The notes below the pieces were generated by a model. That model ran no database searches. It had not been told where the DNA came from and saw only the letters and a list, made by a program, of their open reading frames with translations. From NCBI RefSeq assembly GCF_036860675.1, contig NZ_JAYKGK010000009.1:68837-132836 (forward strand): a DNA stretch of 64,000 nucleotides. The letters run 5' to 3'. Positions 10,137 to 18,718 of the stretch are shown piece by piece. The stretch comes from Rosettibacter primus. GTDB taxonomy: Bacteria > Bacteroidota > Ignavibacteria > Ignavibacteriales > Melioribacteraceae. Positions within the stretch are counted from its first letter, which is position 1. Every line of letters starts with the position of its first letter. A program made the position numbers and the translations under genes.

Positions 10137-10157
10137 GCGCAGAATTAAATTCTGCGC
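10137..10157 (+). terminator. Stem-loop after ppdK, possible weak terminator
   Basis: A perfect inverted repeat, GCGCAGAATT / AATTCTGCGC, separated by one A; it folds as an 8-bp stem with a TTAAA loop. It begins 14 bases after the ppdK stop. The run after it (CGCATATATTT) is a poor T tract, so it may be an mRNA-stabilising hairpin rather than an efficient terminator. Confidence 0.45.
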
Positions 10158-10205
10158 CGCATATATTTAATAAACAAAATGACTAAGGAGTAAAGAGGAG
10201 AGTAA

Positions 10206-11243
10206 ATGAAGCTATCGGATTTTAAATACAACTTGCCCAAAACTGCAATAGCTAAGTTTCCTGTTTCTCCGCGCGATAAAGCTAAATTAATGGTATTAAA
10301 CAGAGCTACAGGAGAGATAGAGAATAAGATATTCTCTGACATAATCGACTACATGGAAAAAGGAGATGTGGTTGTTGTCAACAAAACAAAAGTAATGCAA
10401 GCAAGATTAATTGGTAAAAAAGAAAGAACTAATGCTAAAATTGAAGTGTTTGTTCTCAGAGAATTAAATAAAGAAGAAAATATATGGGATGTAATTGTAG
10501 ACCCAGCAAGAAAAGTAAGAATTGGGAATCGAATCTATTTTAATGATAATCTCTGGTGTGAAGTAATAGATAATACAACATCGCGCGGTAGAACAGTTCG
10601 TTTTAATGAAGATGCAGGTGATATTTACAAAGCAATTGAAAAAATTGGAACCACTCCCCTTCCTCCATACATTAAACGTGAGCCTACTGAAGAAGACAGG
10701 GAAAATTATCAAACAATTTTTGCTGAGGTTGATGGCTCTGTTGCTGCACCAACTGCTGGGTTACATTTTACTCCTCAACTCGTTAAAAAAATTGAAAAGA
10801 AAGGAATTAAATTTGTCCCTGTAATTCTTCATATTGGTCTTGGTACATTCAGACCAGTTGAAGTAGAAGATTTAACCAAACATCGAATGGATTCTGAATA
10901 CTACGAAATACCAGAAGAAACCGCTAATGTAATTAACACAGCATTACGGGAAAAGAAAAATGTTTTTGTGGTTGGAACAAGCACATGTCGTGCATTAGAA
11001 AGCAGCGTAACAGCAGATGGATTCTCAAAACCCAATGCTGGTTGGACAGACAAATTTATCTTTCCACCTTATGATTTTAAGATAACAAAAAAACTTATTA
11101 CAAATTTTCATGCACCAGAATCAACTTTACTAATGCTTGTTGCAGCATTTGCTGGTTACGATTTTGTTATGAAAGCATATAAAAAAGCTATTAAAGAAGG
11201 ATATCGATTCTTAAGCTACGGAGATGCTATGTTAATTCTTTAA
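10206..11243 (+). CDS. queA: S-adenosylmethionine:tRNA ribosyltransferase-isomerase QueA
   Basis: Transfers and isomerises the ribosyl part of SAM onto 7-aminomethyl-7-deazaguanine in tRNA, giving epoxyqueuosine. The 345-residue length is typical, and diagnostic stretches are present: F.YNLP at the N-terminus, SPRDKAKLMVLNR, VAAPTAGLHFT (about residue 179), HIGLGTFRPV and NFHAPESTLLML. Start ATG lies behind an AAGGAG..GAGGAG-type ribosome-binding region. The gene is followed by a strong terminator, so it ends the transcription unit. No other queuosine gene is in the window. Confidence 0.97.
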   Translation: MKLSDFKYNLPKTAIAKFPVSPRDKAKLMVLNRATGEIENKIFSDIIDYMEKGDVVVVNKTKVMQARLIGKKERTNAKIEVFVLRELNKEENIWDVIVDPARKVRIGNRIYFNDNLWCEVIDNTTSRGRTVRFNEDAGDIYKAIEKIGTTPLPPYIKREPTEEDRENYQTIFAEVDGSVAAPTAGLHFTPQLVKKIEKKGIKFVPVILHIGLGTFRPVEVEDLTKHRMDSEYYEIPEETANVINTALREKKNVFVVGTSTCRALESSVTADGFSKPNAGWTDKFIFPPYDFKITKKLITNFHAPESTLLMLVAAFAGYDFVMKAYKKAIKEGYRFLSYGDAMLIL

Positions 11244-11251
11244 TTTTTCTT

Positions 11252-11297
11252 AACCCCAAATTTTAAACATAGTAGTTTAGAATTTGGGGTTTTTTCT
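11252..11297 (+). terminator. Rho-independent terminator after queA
   Basis: A long hairpin of about 17 base pairs (AACCCCAAATT pairs with AATTTGGGGTT, extended by TTAAAC with GTTTAG and one G-T wobble) with an ATAGTA loop, followed by TTTTTTCTTTT. It starts 8 bases after the queA stop and separates queA from ispD. Confidence 0.93.
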
Positions 11298-11320
11298 TTT
11301 AAAGTAAACAAAAAAATAAC

Positions 11321-12010
11321 ATGAAAACTTTCGCAATTATACCTGCTGGTGGAAAAGGATTAAGAATTAATTCTGAAATTCCAAAACAATTTTTATCTAT
11401 TAATGATAAAGAAATAATCGCTTATACTATTGATGTATTTCAAAAATGTAATCTGGTAGATGAAATAATTATAGCTTCACAGAAAGATTACTTTGAACTA
11501 TTAAATCATATTAAATTAAGATATTCTTTTACAAAAATTACTAAAATAGTTGAAGGAGGAAGGGAAAGACAATTTTCTGTATTTAATGCTGTAAAATCTA
11601 TAATTGCAAATGATGATGATTTAATTATAGTTCATGATGCAGTAAGACCATTACTGCCACTTTCTGTTTTAGAAAATGCAATTAAAACAGCAACCCAATA
11701 TGGGAGTTCAATTGTAGCTATCAAAGCAAAAGATACACTGGTTAAAGGTAATGAATTCGTAGAAGATTACATCGATAGAAAAGAAATTTATTATGTTCAA
11801 ACTCCACAAGTTTTCCAGTATAAAATTTTTTATGAATCTATGAAAAAAGCAGAAAAAGATAAATTCATTGGAACAGATGAATCTATGATACTAAAAAATG
11901 CAGGTTACAAAGTTAAAATTGTTGAAGGTTCTGCATTTAATTTTAAAATTACAACAAAAGATGACTTAAAACTTTTTTCTTTAATATCACAAAGCAATGA
12001 ACGTTATTAA
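11321..12010 (+). CDS. ispD: 2-C-methyl-D-erythritol 4-phosphate cytidylyltransferase IspD
   Basis: Third step of the MEP isoprenoid pathway: MEP + CTP gives CDP-methylerythritol. The 229-residue protein has the nucleotide-binding N-terminus IIPAGGKGLR....PKQF, IVHDAVRPL (about residues 104-112), ETPQVF-like QTPQVF and TDESMIL. The usual partner ispF is absent nearby. No clear ribosome-binding site is seen before the ATG, as is common in this lineage. It follows the queA terminator, so its promoter should lie in the short 11298-11320 gap or within the hairpin region. Confidence 0.93.
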   Translation: MKTFAIIPAGGKGLRINSEIPKQFLSINDKEIIAYTIDVFQKCNLVDEIIIASQKDYFELLNHIKLRYSFTKITKIVEGGRERQFSVFNAVKSIIANDDDLIIVHDAVRPLLPLSVLENAIKTATQYGSSIVAIKAKDTLVKGNEFVEDYIDRKEIYYVQTPQVFQYKIFYESMKKAEKDKFIGTDESMILKNAGYKVKIVEGSAFNFKITTKDDLKLFSLISQSNERY

Positions 12011-12071
12011 CATTTGAATTGTTTATCAATTAGTTTTTATCTAATTTTTCAACACAAAATTTTTTGGTGAT

Positions 12072-12752
12072 ATGTTAAACTTAGTATTTGTTATAATTCT
12101 TTCATATTTAGTTGGTTCTATTCCAACAAGCATAATTATAAGCAGACTTGTAAAAGGAATTGATATAAGAAATTACGGCAGCAAAAATGCCGGTGGTACA
12201 AATGTATTTAGGGTGCTTGGATGGAAATGGGGTCTACTTACAATCATTCTTGATGCATTCAAAGGTGCTGTTGCAGTTATAATTATTGCAAGGATGTATC
12301 TTGATAACATCCCATTTAACAATGTTACCCCATTTGATGATTTTACACTCATTCAGATATTTTGTGGTGTAGCCGCTGTAATTGGTCACATATGGACAGT
12401 ATTTGCTGGCTTCAAAGGTGGAAAAGGAATTGCAACTGCTCTCGGATTTCTAATTACAATAATTACAGTTGATATGCTTTTAGCATTGGGAATCTTTTTA
12501 GTTGTAGTTTACTTATCTCGTTATGTTTCGCTTGGTTCTCTTACTGCCGCTGTATCAGTACCAATTATATTAATTGTCAGAGAAAATATATTTGGTGTCC
12601 ATATACCAGGCTACAATACAATTTTACCATTCATAATTGCATTATCATTATTGGTAATTTACACACATCGAAAAAATATTGACCGCCTGCTTAAAGGAAG
12701 CGAGCACCAAATTTCATTTTCAAAATCGGACAAATCAAAAACTAATAATTAA
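12072..12752 (+). CDS. plsY: Glycerol-3-phosphate acyltransferase PlsY
   Basis: Acylates glycerol 3-phosphate from acyl-phosphate at the inner membrane, the first step of phospholipid synthesis. The 226-residue protein has the expected multi-pass topology and the three PlsY motifs: GSIPTS..I with a following KNAGGTNVFRV (about residues 38-48), GHIWTVFAGFKGGKG (about 115) and the C-terminal THRKNI region. Only three bases separate its stop from gpsA, which makes its substrate, so the pair forms a functional operon. Confidence 0.95.
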   Translation: MLNLVFVIILSYLVGSIPTSIIISRLVKGIDIRNYGSKNAGGTNVFRVLGWKWGLLTIILDAFKGAVAVIIIARMYLDNIPFNNVTPFDDFTLIQIFCGVAAVIGHIWTVFAGFKGGKGIATALGFLITIITVDMLLALGIFLVVVYLSRYVSLGSLTAAVSVPIILIVRENIFGVHIPGYNTILPFIIALSLLVIYTHRKNIDRLLKGSEHQISFSKSDKSKTNN

Positions 12753-12755
12753 GTA

Positions 12756-13757
12756 ATGAGAATTTCGGTTTTAGGTGCAGGTGGCTGGGGTACAACCCTG
12801 GCAATATTGCTATTTTACAATGGCCACGATGTTACCTTATGGGAATATAAACGCCATTATGCAAAAGTGCTCGACAAAACAAGAGAAAATAAAATTTATT
12901 TGCCGGGGATAAAAATTCCAGAAGATATTAAAATTACACATTCACTCGAAGAAAGCTGCGACAATAAGCATTTTATTGTTCTTGCTATTCCAACTCAATT
13001 TATCCGTAGCGTTTTAGCTCAAATGAAGGATTTTAATTTTAGAAATACAACATTTGTTAATGTTGCAAAAGGAATTGAAAAAGATTCACTTAAAACTGTA
13101 TCTCAAATTATACTTGATGAATTAAAAAAAATATCACCATCACAAATTGGTGTTCTTTCGGGTCCAAGTCACGCTGAAGAAGTTAGCAGAAAAATTCCTA
13201 CAGCAGTTGTAGCAGCATCTTCAAATGGAGACACAGCAAAACAAATTCAATCTACTTTTATAACTTCATACTTCAGAGTTTATTCATCTATAGATATTCT
13301 TGGAGTTGAATATGGTGGTGCATTAAAAAATGTAATTGCTATCGGGGCAGGAATAGTTGATGGAGCAAAATTTGGAGATAACACAAAAGCTGCAATAATG
13401 ACTCGAGGAATAGCTGAAATTTCCAGACTTGGAATTGCTCTGGGTGCACGTCCAGAAACATTTTCAGGTCTTTCAGGAATGGGAGACCTGATTGTAACAT
13501 GTATGAGTAAACACAGCAGAAACAGATATGTTGGCGAACAAATTGGAATGGGAAAAAAATTAAAAGATGTTTTAAAATCAATGCAGATGGTAGCAGAGGG
13601 AGTTGAAACAAGCCGTTCTGTTTATCAACTGTCAATAAAACATAATATTGAAACACCTATATGCACTGCTGTCTACAAAATCCTTTTTGAAGATCTTGAC
13701 CCTATTAAAGCAACTTACGAATTAATGACACGTGATATGAAAGCAGAAGACGAGTAA
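12756..13757 (+). CDS. gpsA: Glycerol-3-phosphate dehydrogenase [NAD(P)+] GpsA
   Basis: Reduces dihydroxyacetone phosphate to sn-glycerol 3-phosphate, supplying PlsY encoded just upstream. The 333-residue cytosolic enzyme has the N-terminal Rossmann motif VLGAGGWGTTLA, then LSGPSHAEEV (about residue 135), the catalytic-lysine segment GGALKNVIAIGAGI (about 188) and SGMGDLIVTC. ATG start, 3 bases after plsY. Confidence 0.97.
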   Translation: MRISVLGAGGWGTTLAILLFYNGHDVTLWEYKRHYAKVLDKTRENKIYLPGIKIPEDIKITHSLEESCDNKHFIVLAIPTQFIRSVLAQMKDFNFRNTTFVNVAKGIEKDSLKTVSQIILDELKKISPSQIGVLSGPSHAEEVSRKIPTAVVAASSNGDTAKQIQSTFITSYFRVYSSIDILGVEYGGALKNVIAIGAGIVDGAKFGDNTKAAIMTRGIAEISRLGIALGARPETFSGLSGMGDLIVTCMSKHSRNRYVGEQIGMGKKLKDVLKSMQMVAEGVETSRSVYQLSIKHNIETPICTAVYKILFEDLDPIKATYELMTRDMKAEDE

Positions 13758-13837
13758 TTAATTCCTATTTTACTTACTCCCCCATTATTATATAATTCTA
13801 TTTTAATTTATTATATTTTCTTAAAAAATTTCATCAC

Positions 13838-16015
13838 ATGTCAGAAAATCTTTCAATATCTGTTCAGTATTTAAAATCTGTTGGCCCGAAAAGAGCTGAA
13901 GCATTTTCTAAAATTGGAATTAATACTATCCGCGATTTATTATTTTACTTTCCTTCAAAGTATCTTGACCGTTCAACAATTTTAAATTCCATAAAAGTAA
14001 TTCAATATATCCGAGATGGTTATCAAGGTGAAGTAACAATTTTAGGTGAGGTAATTGACAAAGAAACAATTCATTACGGGAAAAAAAGTATTTTCAAAGT
14101 AAGAATGAAAGATTCTACAGGAATATTTGAATGTGTATGGTTTCAAGGGATAAAATATTTTATTGATGTTTTTAACGAAGGTGATTTTTTTGCTATTTCA
14201 GCAAAACCAGTTCTTACTAAGTATGGTCATCTTCAATTCGTTCACCCTGATTTCGATAGAATATCAAAAAATGAATCAACTGATTTTTTACATACTGGAA
14301 AAATTATTCCATTTTATAGAGTACCAAAAGAATTACGAGATAGCAACCTTGGCGATTTTAGTTTAAGAAAGATTATTCATCAAGCAGTAGAAAAATATTC
14401 TGACTATATTGAAGAAACTCTCCCACAATATTTACTTGATGAGAAAAATATCCTTCCTATCAACAAAGCTGTAAAAAACATGCACTTCCCGATTGACAAC
14501 AAATCACTCATAGAAGCTAAAAAGCGTTTAAAATTTGAGGAACTTTTTTATTTCGAATGTCTTGTTGCACTAAGAAAAAAATTAATTGGCAGTAAAAGAA
14601 AAAATTTTTTTATCAAAGTTAAACCCGAACCAATAAAAAAATTTTTAGATTCTCTTCCTTTCCAGTTAACAAAAGCTCAACTAAAAGTTTTACATGAAAT
14701 AAGAAAAGACCTTGAAAGTGATAAACCTATGAACCGATTACTTCAGGGAGATGTAGGTAGCGGAAAAACAATTGTGGCTCTAATTGCAATGTTAATAGTT
14801 ATAACTAATGGTTGTCAAGCTATCCTCATGGCGCCAACAGAAATATTAGCCGACCAGCATTATAAAAATATTTCAAAATTATTAGAATGTATGAATATCA
14901 AAGTAAACTTATTGATTGGTGGTCAGAAAAAATCAGAACGGGAAAAAATTCTTGATGAAATTAAAAATGGAACAGCACAAATAATAATTGGCACTCACGC
15001 TCTAATTGAAGAGAATGTTGATTTCCATAAAGTCGGTCTTATTGTTATTGATGAACAGCATCGATTCGGTGTTATGCAAAGGTCAGAATTAATTAAAAAA
15101 GGGTTCAATCCCGATGTATTAATTATGACTGCAACTCCAATACCACGCACATTATCATTAACATTATATGGAGACCTTGATATTTCAATAATTGATGAAA
15201 TGCCTGCCAACAGAAAACCTATTAAAACTGTGCTTCGTGGTGAAAGTAAATTACCAGATGTTTATAAATTTATTAGAGATAAAGTCAAGGAAGGATATCA
15301 AACTTATCTTGTTTATCCGCTAATTGAAGAATCTGAAAAATCTGAGCTTAAAGCTGCTGAATCATATTACAACAGTTTGAAAGAAAATTATTTGAAAGAT
15401 TTAAAAATTGGACTTATTCATGGCAGAATGAAATGGCAGGAAAAAGAAAAAGTGATGCTTGATTTTGCTGCTAAAAAATATGATGTGTTAGTATCAACAA
15501 CAGTCATAGAAGTTGGAATTGATATACCTGATGCCAATATAATTGTAATTAATGATGCTTTTCGATTTGGATTATCACAGTTACATCAACTTCGTGGAAG
15601 AGTTGGAAGAAGTGATAAACAAGCTTATTGCATTTTAATTACAAAAGATGAATTTGCCGTTCACACAAATCAATTAGAATTTAACTTCGATTATTTATCA
15701 CCTGCTCAAATAGAAAAGAATAAAACTATTATAAGATTAAATTCAATGGTGAAATTAAATAATGGATTTGAGTTATCGGAAATTGATTTAAAGCTTAGAG
15801 GGCCTGGAGATATTTTCGGGACAAAACAAAGTGGATTACCAGAATTAAAATATTCTGATATCATTGAAGATTCAGAAATACTTTATGATGCAAAAGAAAC
15901 AGCATTCACTATAATTAATAACGACCCACATTTATCTACCGAAAAAAATTTTATAATCAAAAAAGTTTTAAAAGAAAATTATCAACACAATCTTTTTCTT
16001 TCTCAAATTGCATAA
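13838..16015 (+). CDS. recG: ATP-dependent DNA helicase RecG
   Basis: Branch-migrating helicase that remodels stalled replication forks and Holliday junctions. The 725-residue protein has the wedge/OB domain at the N-terminus (about residues 60-150), then superfamily 2 helicase motifs: GDVGSGKT (Walker A, about 304), MAPTEILADQH, IDEQHRFG (DExH, about 405), TATPIPRT, and TTVIEVGIDIPDAN, followed by QLRGRVGRS. The C-terminal RecG wedge-associated segment LRGPGDIFGTKQSGLP is present. An 80-base AT-rich gap precedes it. Confidence 0.97.
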   Translation: MSENLSISVQYLKSVGPKRAEAFSKIGINTIRDLLFYFPSKYLDRSTILNSIKVIQYIRDGYQGEVTILGEVIDKETIHYGKKSIFKVRMKDSTGIFECVWFQGIKYFIDVFNEGDFFAISAKPVLTKYGHLQFVHPDFDRISKNESTDFLHTGKIIPFYRVPKELRDSNLGDFSLRKIIHQAVEKYSDYIEETLPQYLLDEKNILPINKAVKNMHFPIDNKSLIEAKKRLKFEELFYFECLVALRKKLIGSKRKNFFIKVKPEPIKKFLDSLPFQLTKAQLKVLHEIRKDLESDKPMNRLLQGDVGSGKTIVALIAMLIVITNGCQAILMAPTEILADQHYKNISKLLECMNIKVNLLIGGQKKSEREKILDEIKNGTAQIIIGTHALIEENVDFHKVGLIVIDEQHRFGVMQRSELIKKGFNPDVLIMTATPIPRTLSLTLYGDLDISIIDEMPANRKPIKTVLRGESKLPDVYKFIRDKVKEGYQTYLVYPLIEESEKSELKAAESYYNSLKENYLKDLKIGLIHGRMKWQEKEKVMLDFAAKKYDVLVSTTVIEVGIDIPDANIIVINDAFRFGLSQLHQLRGRVGRSDKQAYCILITKDEFAVHTNQLEFNFDYLSPAQIEKNKTIIRLNSMVKLNNGFELSEIDLKLRGPGDIFGTKQSGLPELKYSDIIEDSEILYDAKETAFTIINNDPHLSTEKNFIIKKVLKENYQHNLFLSQIA

Positions 16016-16038
16016 CACTTCGTAAAAAATTTTTTATC

Positions 16039-16056
16039 ACAAAAAAATTTTTTTGT
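16039..16056. repeat. 18-bp A/T palindrome downstream of recG
   Basis: A perfect palindrome, ACAAAAAAA followed by TTTTTTTGT, ending where the first GTAACAAAC repeat begins. It lies just after recG and upstream of the ATP-grasp promoter. It could be an intrinsically bent A-tract, a protein-binding site or a weak recG terminator; sequence alone does not decide. Confidence 0.5.
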
Positions 16057-16104
16057 AACAAACTTCTTGAAAAAAAATTTTAAATGAGTATATTGGTAAC
16101 AAAC
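16055..16104. repeat. 9-bp direct repeat flanking the ATP-grasp promoter
   Basis: GTAACAAAC occurs at 16055-16063 and again at 16096-16104, 41 bases apart start to start (about four helical turns). One copy lies just upstream of the -35 hexamer and the other overlaps the expected transcription start. This spacing is what one would expect of paired operator half-sites bound on one DNA face, but no regulator gene is adjacent. Confidence 0.5.
16067..16094 (+). promoter_or_regulatory. Putative sigma-A promoter of the ATP-grasp/KamA cluster
   Basis: TTGAAA (16067-16072), a 16-base spacer and TATATT (16089-16094), followed by GG. Transcription would begin near 16101, leaving only about 20 bases of leader that contain the ribosome-binding site AGAAGGA (16109-16115). 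This placement excludes the in-frame ATT at 16092 as a start codon. Confidence 0.6.
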
Positions 16105-16121
16105 AATTAGAAGGATTTTGT

Positions 16122-17198
16122 ATTAGTTCTTTTTTACTAAATAGGAAACTCAGAGTAGCACTTACATACAATTTAAAACCGGAAGAAGAAAATTCTTTCG
16201 AAGGCAAATTTCTCTCTCTTCAAAAGAATACAAACGAAATTTTATTTGATAAATATGCTGAGTGGGATACACTTGAAACAATTAATGCAGTTAAAGATGC
16301 GCTTGAATTGTTTAATGATGTTATTATGATAGAAGCAAATGAAGATGCTTATGAAAAATTTAGGAAACATAAACCTGATATAGTTTTTAATATTGCTGAA
16401 GGTGCTAATGGAATAAGCAGAGAAGCACAAATACCAGCAATGTTAGATATGCTTCAAATCCCTTATACAGGTTCAGATCCATTAACACTTGCAACTTGTT
16501 TAGATAAAGCACGAACGAAAGAAATTCTTTCATATCATAAAATTCCTACAGCAAAATTTCTATATGTAGAAACATTAAGTGATTTAAGAAACTTTAACCT
16601 CAATTTCCCTGTTATTGTAAAACCAGTTGGAGAAGGTTCGAGCAAAGGCATATTCAATTCTTCTTTTGTTAATAGCATTCAAGAATTAAAAGAAAGATTG
16701 GAATATAATTTGGAAATTTATAAACAACCATTTTTAATTGAAGAATATTTGCCGGGAAGAGAATTTACAGTTGCTATAATTGGAAATAATTCGGACATAG
16801 AAGTTCTTCCAATTGTTGAAATTAATTTTGATGAATTACCTGAAGGTTTGATGCCAATTTATTCATACGAAGCAAAATGGATTGTAGATACTCGTGATAA
16901 TCCTCTGAGAATTTTTTCTTGTCCTGCTGAAATCGATAAAAATCTTGAAAAGAAAATAAAAGATGTTGCACTAAAATCTTATAAAATATTAAGATGCAGG
17001 GACTGGAGCAGAATTGATATCAGACTTGACAGAGATGGAGTACCAAGCATACTTGAAATTAATCCGTTGCCGGGTATACTTCCAGACCCGGATGATAATT
17101 CATGTTTTCCAAAAGCTGCACGTGCAGCTGGACTTTCTTATGAAGAAATGATTAACAAAGTTTTATTCACAGCAGTTAAAAGATACAATTTAGTATGA
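16122..17198 (+). CDS. D-alanine-D-alanine-ligase-like ATP-grasp enzyme, first copy; probable ATT start
   Basis: ATP-grasp carboxylate-amine ligase, closest in pattern to Ddl: an N-terminal domain beginning RKLRVALTYNLKPEE, IVKPVGEGSSKG for ATP binding, IEEYLPGREFTVAI, and the magnesium-ligand end RIDIRL...EINPLPGILPD, then FPKAARAAGLSYEEM. The frame is open from 16071 with no ATG, GTG or TTG until a TTG at 16308, which would delete most of the conserved N-terminal domain. ATT at 16122 sits 6 bases after AGAAGGA and gives 358 residues, matching the 352 of the next, paralogous gene. Its stop overlaps that gene by four bases. With a GNAT and a KamA enzyme downstream, ligation of an amino acid other than D-Ala is likely; peptidoglycan Ddl cannot be excluded. 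Confidence 0.85.
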   Translation: MSSFLLNRKLRVALTYNLKPEEENSFEGKFLSLQKNTNEILFDKYAEWDTLETINAVKDALELFNDVIMIEANEDAYEKFRKHKPDIVFNIAEGANGISREAQIPAMLDMLQIPYTGSDPLTLATCLDKARTKEILSYHKIPTAKFLYVETLSDLRNFNLNFPVIVKPVGEGSSKGIFNSSFVNSIQELKERLEYNLEIYKQPFLIEEYLPGREFTVAIIGNNSDIEVLPIVEINFDELPEGLMPIYSYEAKWIVDTRDNPLRIFSCPAEIDKNLEKKIKDVALKSYKILRCRDWSRIDIRLDRDGVPSILEINPLPGILPDPDDNSCFPKAARAAGLSYEEMINKVLFTAVKRYNLV

Positions 17199-18253
17199 AC
17201 TTTGAAAGGAAAATATTGATTTGTTATAATGAACCAGTTCGTTACTATAAAAATTATTTAGGCAAAAAAACAAACAGCAAAGATGACAGTATTGATTTAT
17301 CTGAAAGAGATTTCCTAAATCAGATTTCTGACATTAAGAAAATACTCAGCAAAAAATTTCTGGAAGTTAATACTCTTGCAGTAAACAGTGATATTAAGTC
17401 GTTCATCAAAAAAATTTTATACTACTCCCCTGATGTGATTATTAATTTTGTAGAATCCGTTGAGGGCAACTCGAATCTCGAAAGTTATGTTGCAGGTTTA
17501 TATGATTTGCTTGGTATTCCATTTACAGGAAACAACTCGATAACTCTTGGAAATTGTTTGAATAAAGTTCGAACAAAACAAATACTAAAATCACATGGAA
17601 TTAAAACACCTCGATATTTTATTGCTGAAGTTAATCAGTTCCCAAAATCATCAGAATTAAAATTAAGATTTCCAGTTATAACAAAACTTGTCCGTGAAGA
17701 TGCAAGTATCGGAATATCTGAGTACTCAGTTATAAATAATTCCAAAGAACTAAAAGGTCAACTTGAATATCTTTTTGAAAATTATAATCAGGAAGTATTA
17801 ATAGAAGAATACATCGAGGGTAGAGAATTAAATGTAGCAATACTTGGGAATCAAGTTCTCCCGATTTCAGAAATTTGTTTTGATGGACTTCCAGAAAATT
17901 TACCAAAGATAATTACATATGAAGCTAAATGGTCGCCTGAAAGCACTTATTATAAAAATACAGTTCCTAAATGCCCTGCAGAACTAGAGGAAAAATTAAA
18001 ATTAAGAATCGAGAAAATTGCATTGAAGGCATTTGATGCTTTAGAATGCAGAGATTATGCCAGAGTCGATATCAGATTAAGCAAAGAAAATATTCCTTAT
18101 GTAATTGAAGTCAATCCAAATCCTGATATTTCGCCTGATGCTGGATTTATTAGGTCGGCCGCTGCAGCTAAAATTAGTTATGAAGAAGTTTTATATAAAA
18201 TTACAGAGTTAGCACTACAAAGACAAAATTATGATACGCAAGCTGCAATATAA
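17195..18253 (+). CDS. ATP-grasp ligase, second (diverged) copy
   Basis: A 352-residue paralogue of the preceding gene, aligned along its whole length: GIPFTGNNSITLGNCLNKVRTK matches the first copy's GSDPLTLATCLDKARTK region, followed by the ATP-binding VITKLVREDASIGIS, LIEEYIEGRELNVAIL, and RVDIRL...VIEVNPNPDISPD. The Ddl-type ending NPLPG is changed to NPNPD and the FPKAA element to FIRSAA, so acceptor specificity probably differs from the first copy. It starts with ATG overlapping the first gene's stop, and its own end overlaps the GNAT gene by 23 bases, indicating coupled translation. Substrate unknown. Confidence 0.85.
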   Translation: MNFERKILICYNEPVRYYKNYLGKKTNSKDDSIDLSERDFLNQISDIKKILSKKFLEVNTLAVNSDIKSFIKKILYYSPDVIINFVESVEGNSNLESYVAGLYDLLGIPFTGNNSITLGNCLNKVRTKQILKSHGIKTPRYFIAEVNQFPKSSELKLRFPVITKLVREDASIGISEYSVINNSKELKGQLEYLFENYNQEVLIEEYIEGRELNVAILGNQVLPISEICFDGLPENLPKIITYEAKWSPESTYYKNTVPKCPAELEEKLKLRIEKIALKAFDALECRDYARVDIRLSKENIPYVIEVNPNPDISPDAGFIRSAAAAKISYEEVLYKITELALQRQNYDTQAAI

Positions 18254-18701
18254 TGATCGAGATAAATTGATTGAAATAATTAATTGCACAGAAAATTTTA
18301 ACGAAGAAGAAAAAAAAGTTGCAGTGGAATTAATTGATGAAGCTCTTTCAAAACCTGAACACGAATACTATAATATCTATGTATACGTAAATGAAAATGA
18401 AGTTGATGGATATTATTGTATTGGCAAAAGAACTCTTACAGACGGGGTATATGATTTATATTGGATTGTTGTAGATCCTAAAAAGCAAAATAAAGGAATA
18501 GGGAAACAATTATTGATTCATGCAGAAGAATTTGTAAAAGAAAGAAAAGGAAGATGGATTTTAGCAGAGACTTCATCAAAAGAGAGTTATAACGCAACAA
18601 GAAATTTTTATTTAAGAAATAATTATTCAGTACTGGCAGAAATAAAAGATTTTTATACAATAAATGATAACCTCATAATATTTGGAAAATACTTAAAATA
18701 A
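18231..18701 (+). CDS. GNAT-family N-acetyltransferase
   Basis: A 156-residue single-domain GNAT protein. The acetyl-CoA pyrophosphate loop is visible as VDPKKQNKGIGKQLL (about residues 83-97), followed by the ATRNFYLRNNY helix-strand typical of the fold's end. It is shorter than AblB-type beta-lysine acetyltransferases (about 270 residues), so it is not an obvious AblB even though a KamA enzyme follows. ATG start lies 23 bases inside the upstream ATP-grasp gene. The acetyl acceptor is presumably the product or a precursor of the ATP-grasp and KamA enzymes; this is inferred from context. Confidence 0.85.
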   Translation: MIRKLQYNDRDKLIEIINCTENFNEEEKKVAVELIDEALSKPEHEYYNIYVYVNENEVDGYYCIGKRTLTDGVYDLYWIVVDPKKQNKGIGKQLLIHAEEFVKERKGRWILAETSSKESYNATRNFYLRNNYSVLAEIKDFYTINDNLIIFGKYLK

Positions 18702-18718
18702 ATTAAAGGGCAATTATT

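Noticed and set aside
16308..17198. TTG at 16308 as start of the first ATP-grasp gene
   Set aside because: It would remove about 62 residues including the conserved N-terminal strand RVALTYNLKP, and no ribosome-binding site precedes it; the upstream frame is clearly coding.
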